DNA from: Hyperoplus lanceolatus
Taxonomy: Eukaryota > Chordata > Actinopteri > Uranoscopiformes > Ammodytidae
DNA: 64,000 bases
NCBI GenBank assembly: GCA_026929865.2
Contig: CM049404.1
Span: forward strand, 6,447,501 to 6,511,500
Direction of reading: 5' to 3'
Shown here: positions 22,218-36,043 of the stretch, one piece after another
Layout of the letters: every line of letters begins with the position of its first letter
How positions within the stretch are numbered: the first letter of the stretch is position 1
Notes under the pieces: model-generated
The model's database searches: none
Told to the model about the DNA's origin: nothing
Seen by the model: only the letters and a program-made list of their open reading frames with translations
Program-made: the position numbers and the translations under genes

Positions 22218-22950
22218 ATGCTGGGCTTACACTAAAGGACTTTGAAAATATTTTGAAAAGACTGAAAACTGAAACTCTCTCACATCTAAATACAATCAAC
22301 TCACACCTGAAGACAATTAGTCATTAGTTCTCAGTCACAGACTGAGATTTTGAAAAGACAGGGGGTCTCATATTGCAAGACTACAACTAGATTCCTTTTG
22401 AGATTAATGTTATTTCCGCAAATGCGATTGTGATTATTTAATTAAAAAAAAGTTAATTCAATATTCCGAGCGGGGGAGTTCCTTTAGTTATTTGACCAGC
22501 TTTATTTGCTGATCTCGTCCCCCAATAACTTTAACTCCTAACCCTAAATTTGACTGTAAAGTGTTAAGGTTGCGCTGCTGTCAGCTGGTTCTCCAGCAGA
22601 GGCTACTAGGTTAAAGTTTCCGAAATAAGTGCCTCACAGGCGGACACAGGTCGTGACTAATGCCTCTCTTCCTGTGTCGTGCTTGGTGCATGCGAGAGTG
22701 TGACAGTGTTAACATAATTTCGCTTGAGCCAACCCCTTAAGACTAACGATAATATCAAACATGTTTGATAATGTCGGAACGTGAAGACAGGAAGAAGACT
22801 GGCTGAAATCGGGTCGGATGACCACCTTACACCAAACCACTGAGATTACGGGCGCGCGCCACAACTCCGGCAAGACTCCTGTGATTTCAGTCCGACATTG
22901 GTCTGCAACTGTCAAATCACGGGAAAAGTCGTGAAGTGTAAACCCAGCAT
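22218..22950. mobile_element. Non-autonomous TIR element (ATGCTGGG ends)
   Basis: The left end is ATGCTGGGCTTACACTAAAG and the inverted right end is ATGCTGGGTTTACACTTCAC. Both continue to GACTTT within 22-24 bases. The interior has CpG-rich blocks ('gggcgcgcgccacaac') and no recognisable transposase. I could not see a convincing target duplication, so the superfamily is open. The terminal 'GGGTTTACACT' style recalls hAT- or Harbinger-like fish elements. Confidence 0.65.
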
Positions 22951-23702
22951 AAGAGTAACAAAAAATCACGCAAAAACGGCTGTATGAACATATGACTCCA
23001 TATTCATTCATTAACTGCAGACCTCAAGTCTATTGTAGAGCTTTGCTTGTATTATGTCCAGGTGCTACTGTGCAAACACGCTCAGTGTAGAAAACTAAGT
23101 AATATAGAGAGCACATGTCCTTATAGCTCTCTCCTATGTCTTCAGTTCAGCAGGAGTCAGCTGTTAGTAGCACACCCAGAAATTCTATTTACTATATAAA
23201 AGGTTTCTTTTGATGCAAGTTGCTCTTTCTTGGTATAGGTGAGATCTGGTCATGTTCACTTTCAGATTGCAGAGAAGACTACATAAGAACGATACATAAT
23301 TGATACATGGTTGATTCTCGGCCTTCTGTATTGCTTTCTTTCTTTCTGGACCCTGAATCTTCACATCTCAAAGTGTAAATGCTTTGGAGCTTTGCGTTCT
23401 CTGTTCAGTATGCGTGTGAATACCCCCAGTGGATCTTCTCTGCTTACCTACATGAATAACCCCATTTAGGCCACATGTCTGGTAATGTATAATTCATCAC
23501 TGCAGGATCAAGCCTTTCATCTCTGAGGACTGCAGATGGTGCCCAAGGATGAGAAGATGACATTCTTTCCAGTATTTTAGTACAGCCCCACTAGGATTTG
23601 GTGTCCACTGAAAACACAAAAAAGTCATGTCAATGCTGCGAGCCGCCATGTCTTCGAACCACTTTACAGGGAAAAGACACTGAGGGGAAACCCTATAGCT
23701 CC
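22951..23702. other. No gene seen
   Basis: Ordinary DNA with no supported feature. Confidence 0.5.
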
Positions 23703-23765
23703 AACCAAGGACTGACTGACTGACTGACTGACTGACTGACTGACTGACTGACTGACTGACTGACT
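23703..23765. repeat. (GACT)n tetranucleotide microsatellite
   Basis: About 15 GACT units without interruption. The minus-strand frame here reads as SVSQ repeats and is not a gene. Confidence 0.95.
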
Positions 23766-24176
23766 CAGAGAGCATGCAAGGTCGCATTGACAATACATAT
23801 CTTAACAGTGAATCCTCAACTACTTCTCAAATCATATATATATATATCATATATACTTCCCACCCGCTCTGTACTACAGTCACTCTAACGTTGTGGCTGA
23901 CCCAGGATCAGCAGCTGCGTGAGGCCAAACATAGCAGCACGCTACTCTGTGTTTTAAACTAAAACTGGTAACCACGGACCTATAACTGCTGCTAACGGCC
24001 ACCTCTGTTACACGGCTGGTAGTTGCTCTCTTGGAAGCAACAGGAGAACATTCTGCTCCGTTCACGGGAGGAAACAAACGCCTGCAGTTTTCAGAGGTGT
24101 GTGTGATTAACGTGACATCAACATAACGTCGGCTCTCTGTTACAAATTAACAGTCCCATAGAACGTGGTCGCACGT

Positions 24177-24218
<42 letters not shown>

Positions 24219-24703
24219 TAGCGGAGGAAACTGGTGGATGTAGCCTACTGGTACCGCGCTGATCTGCTTGTATCACAGGTTTCACTTCAGAGGTGTCGAC
24301 CAGAACACTTATGGCCAAAAACGTCAGACTATAAGCATTAGACAACGAGAGCAGGAGTATGGTTTATCCGCTCTTTATTTTCCTTCTTTCACAGACACAG
24401 CAGCAAAGATCGCAGGAAAAGAAACAAAGGCTTAAACTCCGCTCATGAGGAGACATTACAACAGCTGTTGCGACCCGCGAATCGCTGCCGTTAATAACAT
24501 GCATAAACTATAGCCTAATTTATAACAGCGATCGGGACTGCATGTAGGGTACTACTCACACTCGGGTTATTCACATAAACTTAAATAAACACGTTTCACA
24601 TGTGGAATGATCGATTACTGCGGCAACATGCACGCTCACACACCTGACCGAGGGAGAAGAGAAAGGAAAATACTAAACAGACTCTCCGGCCGAGAGTAGA
24701 ATG
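23766..24703. other. CpG-richer stretch, possibly hAT interior
   Basis: The stretch has more CpG and higher GC than its surroundings. It includes a CA tract at 24,179-24,216 and ends in the ATTAATCG repeats at 24,704. It may be the interior of a decayed hAT-type element, but I see no transposase frame and could not find the other terminus. Confidence 0.35.
24179..24216. repeat. (CA)n microsatellite
   Basis: About 18 CA units. Confidence 0.95.
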
Positions 24704-24797
24704 GTAGAATTAATCGTGAATAATCGTGATTAATCGTGATTAATCCACAGAATCCTGTGATTAATCTGAAAATGTTAATCGCTTGGCAGCCCTAATC
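24704..24797 (-). mobile_element. hAT-like terminus with ATTAATCG repeats
   Basis: On the minus strand the terminus reads 'agggctgccaagcgattaac', then several TTAATCACGATT-type direct repeats. Fish hAT elements often start 'CAGGGCTGTCAA(A)CGATTAA' followed by such repeats. Only this end is recognisable. Confidence 0.5.
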
Positions 24798-25020
24798 AAA
24801 ACACTTTACACTAGGGGTACATTCATTTACTGTTAGTTAAGGCTTAATTAATGCTATTGATGGTTACAAAATGTTTTAGTTGATTGATCAATGGTTAGTT
24901 CATTTATATTAGGCATCAACTAACTGTAAAATGCTTGGTGATTACCTGTAGGTTAATGCTCTGTTTAGCATTTACTATGCTATTTATTATGGGGATTCAA
25001 TTACTCAACTGTCACTGTAA
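24797..25020. repeat. TTAGTTAA-rich repeat (ACACTTTA end)
   Basis: An ACACTTTACACTAGGGGTAC terminus leads into 'ttactgttagttaaggctta' and 'aatgctattgatgg'. These words are shared with the element at 39,905-40,201. The second terminus is not clear. Confidence 0.45.
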
Positions 25021-25381
25021 ATTGGAACCACATTTTGATGCACTTTAGAGAACTGTAATATGGGTGGCATTATTTTGACAGAAATGTTAATATTATTATT
25101 ATGTAGGCTAGTACACAAGTGAAAGAAAACACCAAAGACCTTTGATTTGAATAGACAACACTGGTTATTATATGTTTTCCTCTGTAATTAGTTGTGTAAA
25201 GGGAATTGTAGTTACAGAGCATCATAATGAGAATGATGGGAGTTGCTGAATGGGGTATTAGTATGCAAGTGTGTTATGCATGCACCATGCTGTGAGTGCT
25301 CATTTGTGCCAGTAGCCTATAGGGGTTTGTGCGGTGGCGGTGGTGTATGGATGCCATGTGATAAATAGACAAAAAGAGAGA

Positions 25382-25382
<1 letters not shown>

Positions 25383-25440
<58 letters not shown>
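25383..25440. repeat. (CA)n microsatellite
   Basis: About 29 CA units after AGAGAGAG. Confidence 0.95.
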
Positions 25441-25443
<3 letters not shown>

Positions 25444-26088
25444 GATATACTGTATACCAGTCCCTGCTGTTACCACTGAGATTTCATTATTCACAGTGCA
25501 TTCCGCTCATGAAAGGAAAGCAATTATGAGGGAGCAGTCCATAGCTTTTGATGTTGAAAATGCATGTTGAACATGTTTTATGCTCACGGTAGTCAACGCA
25601 TGTGTAGCCTCTATGCGTCAGGATGGGGGGAGGTATATCTAATGCATTGAGTCATTCAATAGTAAATTCCTCTAGTATGCATCTACAGTGTATTATCTTT
25701 CCATATATTAATATGTCCATGCGTATGTGTGTATCATTCTGCATGCATGTATGATGAGCCCCATCAACCACAGCTGTTAAAAATGTAAATCCAATGCTGC
25801 CTTCATATTCCCCCATCAGTCTCTCATTACCTGTGCATAGTAAATCGGCAGGCAGATTCATTTCATTTCTGTTTTCATAAGGCATGGGCAATGGACGCAT
25901 ACACTGTTGGGAGATAGATAGCATGAAGTCAACCACCATACTGCAACTTACGGCCGACTTAAAACCACAACCCTTGAAATATTGATCAAAGTCTGTGTGC
26001 ATCTTCAGAATCGAAAGAGCAAAACAATGAACATGAATGCTTCCTGGATGTGGATATAGTCATATGGGGTTCAGGGTGGATTTTAAAA

Positions 26089-26089
<1 letters not shown>

Positions 26090-26119
<30 letters not shown>

Positions 26120-26128
26120 AAGAAGAAG
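26090..26128. repeat. (AAG)n trinucleotide microsatellite
   Basis: About 12-13 AAG units. The minus-strand poly-Ser frame is a translation of the repeat. Confidence 0.95.
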
Positions 26129-26634
26129 CCCCCAAGGAGTTGACATCCATTGTGTTATACACAGTGCTTGAAGTAGAACATGTGCCAGTACTCCCTTTTT
26201 CATACATTAGCATTCGTATCTGGTAACCATTGTTAAAATATGAATTTTGAGAGTAAAATTAGGTGCTGTGCTTCATAACAGATATGTATTTAATCCACCG
26301 TTTCCATTATTAGATAACACTTGCTTAAGTGTCTGGTGCAATGAAGTCTTTGTATTTCCGGCAAATCCCTGGATATTTTTCTTGCCACTCTACAAACAAA
26401 ATAAAGTTACCAGTTGCCTGAAATGGAGAACTCTATTGTGTGCGATGGAAACACGGTGACTCCACATCAAGGTAAACTAGCACTCCATGTTCCCTGTGAA
26501 CACACACAACAGATAGAAGAGGGAGTTATACAAAAATCAAATAAGAGTTGTCAGCCATGCACCTTGCAATCAATTTAGTCACGAAATATATTGTTTTGTT
26601 AGATTAATCTAATTGGCTATTCAAACTAATCAGA

Positions 26635-26802
26635 AAAAAAGTTGAATAAGCTAAATCAAAGTGTAGAGACAGAGTTGAAATGGGGCAGAGAGGGGAGTGA
26701 CATGCAGAGAACGGCCGCGGGCTGGAATCGAACACGAGTCCGCTGCTGGCCGAGGCCCATGGGGGGGACGCCCTACCAACTGAGCTAAGGGCGCCCCCTA
26801 AA
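26635..26802 (-). mobile_element. tRNA-derived SINE
   Basis: On the minus strand it opens GGGCGCCCTTAGCTCAGTTG with a near-perfect box A (TTAGCTCAGTTGG). Box B, GTTCGATTCC, comes about 50 bases on. A 'tgcatgtcactcccctctct' body and 'gccccatttcaactctgtc' follow, the same body as the SINE at 7,440. The head is very tRNA-like, but the insertion between the boxes and the appended body show it is a retroposon. Confidence 0.85.
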
Positions 26803-30119
<3,317 letters not shown>

Positions 30120-30205
30120 TTGAATCAGCCACCAGGCCAGAAATGTTCTGACAGGTTTCCATTCCCCCCGCTGTCATGTGTCCCGTGCAGATACGGTCCT
30201 GCAGC

Positions 30206-30328
<123 letters not shown>

Positions 30329-30600
30329 TGCAGCTCCACTGGTGTCTCTGTGGATTGATGCTATGAATGGATAAATGGTTTACCGGCTCACTGGCTATCT
30401 GACTGACAGACTGCCTGGATGGACAGCAGTGTGGAAAGATTGACTGCAATGTTTTACTGTCATTCACTATAAACAGTCCCCTGTGTTCCAGTCCCCATAC
30501 TTCCCTGCTATTTAGTATGGTAGAGAAAAGATTTAGGATGTCCCAATTCTTGTGATCTGATGCAGAATGCTAAAAAAAATACCCAGATGCCCTACTACTA

Positions 30601-32153
30601 CACTGTGTGCACAATTATTAGGCAAGTTGTATTTTTGAGGATTAATTTTTATTATTGAACAACTACAGTGCTCTCGGTCAATCCAAAATGTTAATGAACC
30701 TAAACCTGAATGTTTACGAAAGTAAAAGTGAGGTTTTGTCTTTCTTATGAGAATATATATATGTTTTGCTATTATTAGGCAACTATTAGTGTGCAGAATT
30801 ATTATGCAACTAAATAAAAAAACAAACATTTTCCCGTCTCACTTGTTTATTTTCATCTGTTAAAGTGAGAATAATAAAACAACTCAACATTTACAAATAA
30901 AAATGTCCGACATGTCAAAAAAAAATCAGCGACCAATATAGCCACCCTTCTTTTCAATAACTGTCACAAGCCTTCCATTCATGGAGTCAGTCAGTTTCTT
31001 GATCTGTTGACGATCAACTTTTTGTGCAGCAGCAACCACAGCCTCCCAGACACTGTTCCGAGAGGTGAACTGATTTCCTTCACTGTAAATATCCCGTTTA
31101 AGCAGGGCCCACAGGTTCTCAATAGGGTTTAAGTCAGGTGAGGAAGGGTCATTATTTTTTCATCCTTAAGGCCTTTACTGGCTAGCCATGCAATTGAGTA
31201 CTTCAATGCATGTGATGGAGCATTGTCCTGCATAAAAATCATGGTCTTCTTGAAAGATGCAGACTTTTTCCTGTACCACTGCTTGAAGAAAGTATCTTCT
31301 AGAAACTGGCAGTAGGTTTGGGAGTTGATTTTGAGGCCATCTTCAACCCGAAAATGTCCAACTAGCTCATCTTTCATAATACCAGCCCATACCAGTACCC
31401 CATCTCCACCTTGCTGGCGTCTGAGTCGAAGTGGAGCTCTGTGTCTGTTACTGATCCAGCCACAGGCCCATCCATCTGGTCCATCAAGAGTCACTCTCAT
31501 CTCATCAGTCCATAAAACCTTTGAAACATCTGTCTTCAGATATTTCTTGGCCCAGTCTTGACGTTTCAACTTGTGTGTTTTGTTCAGTGGTAGTCGGGTT
31601 TCAGCCTTCCTTACCGTGGCCATGTCTCTAAGCACTGAACACCTTGTACTTCTGAGCACTCCGGGTAGGTTGCAGTTCTGGAATATGGCAGAACTGGAGG
31701 ATAATGGGTTCCTGGTAGCTTCACGTTTGATTCTTCTCAAATCTTTGGCAGTTAATTTGCGTCTTTTTTTCTCAATACGTTTCTTGCGACCCTGTTGGCT
31801 ATTTGCAACAAAACATTTGATGGTTCTGTGGTCACGCCCCAATATCTTAGCAATTTCAAGAGTGCTGCATCCCTCTGAAAGACTTTTTACAATTTTTGAC
31901 TTTTCAGAGTCCGTTAAATCTCTTTTTTGGCCCATTTTGCCCGAGAAAGAGAAACTGCCTAATAATTATGCACACCTTGATATAGAGTGTTGATCTCCTC
32001 AGGCCACACCTTAACTCATTACACAAATACACATTACCTGGTGTGCTTAAATCCAATAAGCACTTAGGTTTATACAGCTTGAAGTTGGGAAATATGCATA
32101 AAAATGATGATATGGCCAAAATCCTCACATGCCTAATAATTGTGCACACAGTG
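30601..32153 (-). mobile_element. Nearly intact Tc1/mariner-type transposon
   Basis: The 1,553-bp element has inverted ends starting CACTGTGTGCACAATTATTA (identical over about 24 bases) and is flanked by TA at 30,599-30,600 and 32,154-32,155. A second, imperfect copy of the terminal motif (AATTATTATGCAAC; GCCTAATAATTATGCACAC) sits about 170-190 bases inside each end. These are probably additional transposase binding sites, as in IR/DR-type Tc1 elements. One transposase gene is on the minus strand. The intact ends and near-complete gene point to recent activity. Confidence 0.92.
30926..31935 (-). pseudogene. Tc1/mariner transposase, one frameshift
   Basis: The enzyme cuts and pastes the element using a DDE/D nuclease fold. 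The start MGQKRDLTDSEKSKIV leads into a helix-turn-helix ('STLEIAKILGRDHRTIK', about residues 25-42). A Lys/Arg-rich stretch RKKRIEKKRRK follows at about 50-60, probably DNA-binding or nuclear targeting. The catalytic domain has WTDE (first Asp, about residue 143) and MQDNAPSH (second Asp). Just after MTL, near 31,150, the frame shifts. In the new frame the sequence continues PDLNPIENLW (catalytic Glu) and ends at a TGA at 30,926. The coding span is 1,010 bp, so a net loss of one or four bases explains the break. All three catalytic residues survive at DNA level, but the protein would be truncated before the Glu. Confidence 0.9.
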
Positions 32154-32250
32154 TACATCCAGTCAAGATTGTTAGTGTTGAAATCAGCATGCTATTTGGG
32201 GTATTCTGACCCACAATATACTGCACACCGGAAGTGAGATATGATATATG

Positions 32251-33200
32251 TTGAAAAATAACTTTCGAGTCTTGATTTTGCAGTATATTTTCCGGCCTTT
32301 ACTCAGAAAAACGGTGTTGGTAGTGGGTTGATGAAAGAAGATGCAGTTTAAGGCAGATGAGGAGGTCCCAGGAATAATTATTTTATTTACAACAAAACTC
32401 ACACTGCAGTCAAAACGAAGCCAATAAAAAGTTAAAGTGTTTGCAGCCAAAAACTAATAGAGGTACATGCATACAACAAAAAGCTATGAAGAATTCCTGT
32501 AAGCTAACAACCTGTCTCTTCCTGAATTGTGGTGGCCTTTAATCTGAAAATCTAAATTAGCTGATTGGTCCTTAGGTCAGTAAGCTTCACCTCGCCTAAC
32601 TCCTAATTGGTGGACCCTAACTAACTCTGACCTACGGTTTCAGAGGACATCTGTGTTTATCAATCCCTGGAGGCGATATCTCGTGGGGCACTAAGAAGTC
32701 TGATTCAGTAACTTTAGGACAATCCCTTTAGCCAATACATTAGCTATTAGACCTTCACCCTTTCCCCGAGACATGTAAACCCAAGCCAGACTGTCCTAAA
32801 TTGCCCTCACCAGACAGTCACCCCGGAGTCTCCTTTTGTGTGCAATTTGAATGATCTACAGATCAGCTTGCTTCCTCAACTTAAGCAATCCACTCTGCAC
32901 ACACATATACCCACGTTTTTTTTTTGGACCAGGCCTATTATTAGGTTTAATAAGGCTGTGAAAACACCCTGTTTAACAAGTGAGTCAAATAAAAATTGCT
33001 CAGTCTTGGTACCACGTCACCGTGGTCACCGAAGGTACTGCAATGTTTGTCACTTCCTTATTGGATGCTTGTAGAACTCGCTGTGGTTGGGGCTTGGTGA
33101 TTAGATGATTTACTGTTATGCTGGGCTGCTTGTTTTGGTTTTGAGTGATGGGAGTTGGCAAGAGGCATCCATGCTCAGCAGGGAGTCGGAGATATACCCT
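32251..33200. other. No gene seen
   Basis: The stretch includes 'aataattattttatttac' near 32,373 and a poly-T run near 32,917. Its regular composition between two miniature elements might hide an older LTR or LINE fragment, but I found no terminal repeats or coding motif. Confidence 0.4.
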
Positions 33201-33382
33201 GCATTCCAAATAGCATACTTTTTCTTAATACTATAGTAAAATCTTAAACGTGCGGGACGGGTTTGCATACTGCAAAATATACTAGGTATTTTTGGCATAC
33301 TGCGATTGACATGAATATATTGTTGGGATATCCTAAACTTTTTTATGGCATATAGTATGGAGGTTTGGAACGCATGCAGGGA
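33201..33382 (-). mobile_element. CCCTGCRTTCC family, short divergent copy
   Basis: The left end is CTGCATTCCAAATAGCATAC. The right end, read inverted, is CCCTGCATGCGTTCCAAACC and then 'catactatatgcca'. Interior words 'aggatatccca', 'gcagtatgcc' and 'aaaatacc' parallel the 21,481 copy on the minus strand. At about 180 bp it is internally deleted. Confidence 0.65.
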
Positions 33383-33431
33383 AGGTAGAAGAGAGGGAGA
33401 CAATTCAGGTGCATATATAAATATATAGAGG

Positions 33432-33542
<111 letters not shown>

Positions 33543-33560
33543 TGTGTGAGAGAGAGAGAG

Positions 33561-34060
33561 TAGGAGAGAAAGAGAAGATGTAGTATATTCTACTGCTCTG
33601 AGCCATAAATCTGAGAGGATTATCGGTAGAGCTACAGCTTTGATGTTGACCTGGGATGAACTAAACTGCCTCTATAACCCATTGGCCTATTGTGGTTTTG
33701 GGTTGTGTTGTTTTTTTGTTTCCTTTTTTTAGCATCTAGAGATCTGCTGAACACATGTATTTTGTTCTGATTAATGTTGCCTTTCATGATTACATTATCA
33801 ATCAGCAGTCACTGGGTTTTACTGAGAAGCAGATGTGTTTGGGGAAGTCCCGTGGCAGTGTTGATATAGAGTTGAAGAGCTCCTTCCACTTAGCATGTAA
33901 AAAACCTTATCTTCTGAAGCCTACATAAGTCTCACATAAGCTGAACTGAGAACCTTCACAGAGGGGGGGGTCGCTGTTTTTTTCCCCCCTAATGCATCGA
34001 AAAATCACTTGTGTTTTTTCTTCTTCTATATTGCATTGTTGAGAGGAGCCTGGGACTTAA
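33561..34060. other. No gene seen
   Basis: Ordinary DNA with short T and G homopolymers. Confidence 0.5.
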
Positions 34061-34068
34061 GAATTTCC

Positions 34069-34560
34069 GGTAACACTTTATAATAACTATCTGTGTAACT
34101 CGTTAATAGATCATTAGTAAACTCTTAATTAATGATTATTAATGATTTGTTAAGTGTTTGTTAGCAGTTTGTTAAGGATTTATAACAATGGTAGATAGTT
34201 AATAGCTTAATAATTGAATCAGTTCATCTGGGAGGTAATCCGAGATACCGACGAGGCTGAAATAGGCTATAGACTATACACAGTGCATGGGCAACTGAGG
34301 GCAGCCCCATTTTCAAATATTTTTAAATAAACTCAATACACACTGTGCATGCCATGGACTTGAACGTGACGTGATCAGTTAATCTCGGATTACCTCCCAG
34401 ATGAACTGATTCATATGTTAAGCTATTAACTATCTACCATTGTTATAAATCCTTAACAAACTGCTAACAAACACTTAACAAATCATTAATAATCATTAAT
34501 TAAGAGTTTACTAATGATCTATTAACAAGTTACAACGGATAGTTATTATAAAGTGTTACC
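34069..34560. mobile_element. Near-perfect 492-bp palindromic element with 8-bp TSD
   Basis: The left arm (34,069-34,247) and right arm (34,382-34,560) are inverted copies of about 179 bp with only a few mismatches. They begin GGTAACACTTTATAATAACT. The spacer is 134 bp. The 8-bp sequence GAATTTCC occurs immediately outside both ends (34,061-34,068 and 34,561-34,568), proving insertion. There is no coding capacity. An 8-bp duplication is typical of hAT, P or Merlin elements; the ends do not settle which. Confidence 0.93.
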
Positions 34561-34568
34561 GAATTTCC

Positions 34569-35108
34569 TTATCAATGACTGCTGCTGCAATTGCTGTGCA
34601 TATGACAAATAAACCATCTTGAATCTTGAAGCACATAAAGTAACTTATCGCAAATGTGTGTAATGTTCCTTTTTTGACTGACGTTACATGCAAATCCTTT
34701 TTAGCAGGTATTTAACATTGGCATTCAACTGCTAAAATGTAAAGAAAGAAAAAAAAACTCCCAGGCTACTCTTAACAGAGAGGCTTTTACATGAAACTCT
34801 CTCTATTTCAATGGCTCTATAGCTCTGCACGATGCTGGGCTTAATCTGTTGATGGGATCTGTGTGGTTGCTGATGCTGTATTACTGCCATGTTGGCGTCT
34901 GTCCCACTACTATATCCTCTCCTCTTCCAGGAAATCAGATAGGGGAAAACGTTTGGCACCATGGCAACGCCGCTATACGCCAGATAAGGATTTGGCGTCA
35001 TTAGTAAATGGTGTGTTTACATTCTCAATGAAATATTACGTTGAGGATTTTTTTCTCAGATGTTAAAGGACATGAGGACACATATATTTTTATATTTTTG
35101 TAATGGTA
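34569..35108. other. No gene; RFX-like site at 34962
   Basis: Non-repetitive DNA. The word GGCACCATGGCAAC (about 34,957-34,970) is one base away from an RFX X-box consensus half-site pair. This is a weak hint of regulatory DNA only. Confidence 0.35.
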
Positions 35109-35112
35109 GTGT

Positions 35113-35193
<81 letters not shown>
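35109..35193. repeat. (GT)n microsatellite
   Basis: About 40 GT units with one early GTCT interruption. Confidence 0.95.
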
Positions 35194-35195
<2 letters not shown>

Positions 35196-35307
35196 TGCCT
35201 GTGTGTGTGGAGTGTTGTTTGTGAGGAATCATACTCACAAGGCCCCAAAGCCAAGAGCTCAATAACACATTGTAGTTGTTACTTTAGATGCTGTAGATAA
35301 ACTATGT

Positions 35308-35368
35308 GGATGGATGGATGGATGGATGGATGGATGGATGGATGGATGGATGGATGGATGGATAGATG

Positions 35369-35428
<60 letters not shown>
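35308..35428. repeat. (GGAT)n to (GATA)n compound array
   Basis: About 13 GGAT units pass through a mixed GATAGATGGATA zone at about 35,361-35,371 into about 14 GATA units. The phase is kept, so one base change in the unit separates the two blocks. Confidence 0.96.
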
Positions 35429-35792
35429 CTTTATTTATTATTATGAAATTATTACTGCTGCAGTCATTTGGTGCAGCTATAGAACACAATTAAAATGTTG
35501 ACTTCACTTGCTTGTTTTTGCACTTTGGTCTCTTGTGCTGGTTATGCCGCACTGTTTTTCTAAGTATTTGGTTAGGATGGAGGCTGTATGCTGTATGTGT
35601 GCACGCTAATATACCTTCCTGTGTGGTTTCATAGTCACAGGGGTTAATCTCTCAGAGTCCTTCCTCATCATGCTCATATTAATTATGCAGGTCTCGGAAT
35701 GCATTGCCTCTGTTAAAATGTCTCCAGGTCCCATACTATTAACCTTCATCCAAACTCCACTGTATCGGGCATGTATGACATCCCATGGGGTC
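35429..35792. other. No gene seen
   Basis: Short stretch without supported features. Confidence 0.5.
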
Positions 35793-36043
35793 AGCAATGC
35801 TGGAGAATGCTTGTTGTCAAAACCACTTTTTTGTCAAAATCAGTGAATATCTCCCTAAATGTGGTGTAGTTACACATACTAGGCCCTGTAAACTTGTATG
35901 TAAACAAAGGGGGGCAATTGTAGTTAGCAACATGCCTATTTATGGAGCCTTAACTGTGTATTACCGTTTTTTTAGTGCACACACAGTACGGACAGGTAGC
36001 GGACAAAACTGATTTGATCACACGCATTCTCCAGAATCACTTA
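35793..36043. mobile_element. Fold-back miniature element (TGCTGGAGAATGC ends)
   Basis: The left end is 'agcaatgctggagaatgctt' and the inverted right end is 'aagtgattctggagaatgcg'. Inner words pair across the centre ('ccctgtaaac' and 'ttatggagcc' partly), and a 'cacacagtacggacaggta' block precedes the right end. The same blocks occur in the copy at 45,347, which is a better palindrome. No coding sequence. Confidence 0.65.

Larger units (their letters stand above)
25021..26634. other. No gene; CA and AAG microsatellites
   Basis: Apart from the two microsatellites listed separately, the stretch is non-repetitive. Intervals 25,100-25,380 and 25,640-26,060 show balanced composition and no repeat signature and could be conserved non-coding DNA. 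That cannot be judged without alignment. Confidence 0.4.
30478..32250 (+). mobile_element. CCCTGYGTTCC miniature element split by a Tc1-like insertion
   Basis: The left part (30,478-30,600) reads CCCTGTGTTCCAGTCCCCAT, 'gctatttagtatggtagag' and 'aggatgtcccaattcttg'. The right part (32,154-32,250) resumes with 'gcatgctatttgggg' and 'ccggaagtgagat'. Without the Tc1-like element the two parts align in order with the uninterrupted copy at 21,481. This dates the Tc1-like insertion as the younger event. Confidence 0.8.

Noticed and set aside
23703..23765. Regular short repeats that could be taken for a CRISPR-like array
   Set aside because: Units are 4 bases with no spacers, in a vertebrate-type sequence; it is a simple tetranucleotide array.
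26750..26802. Possible functional tRNA gene on the minus strand
   Set aside because: Boxes A and B are good, but the segment between them does not give a normal anticodon arm and the body continues into a known SINE-type sequence.
32251..33200. Possible LTR retrotransposon between the two miniature elements
   Set aside because: I could not find direct terminal repeats, a primer-binding site, or any gag/pol motif.
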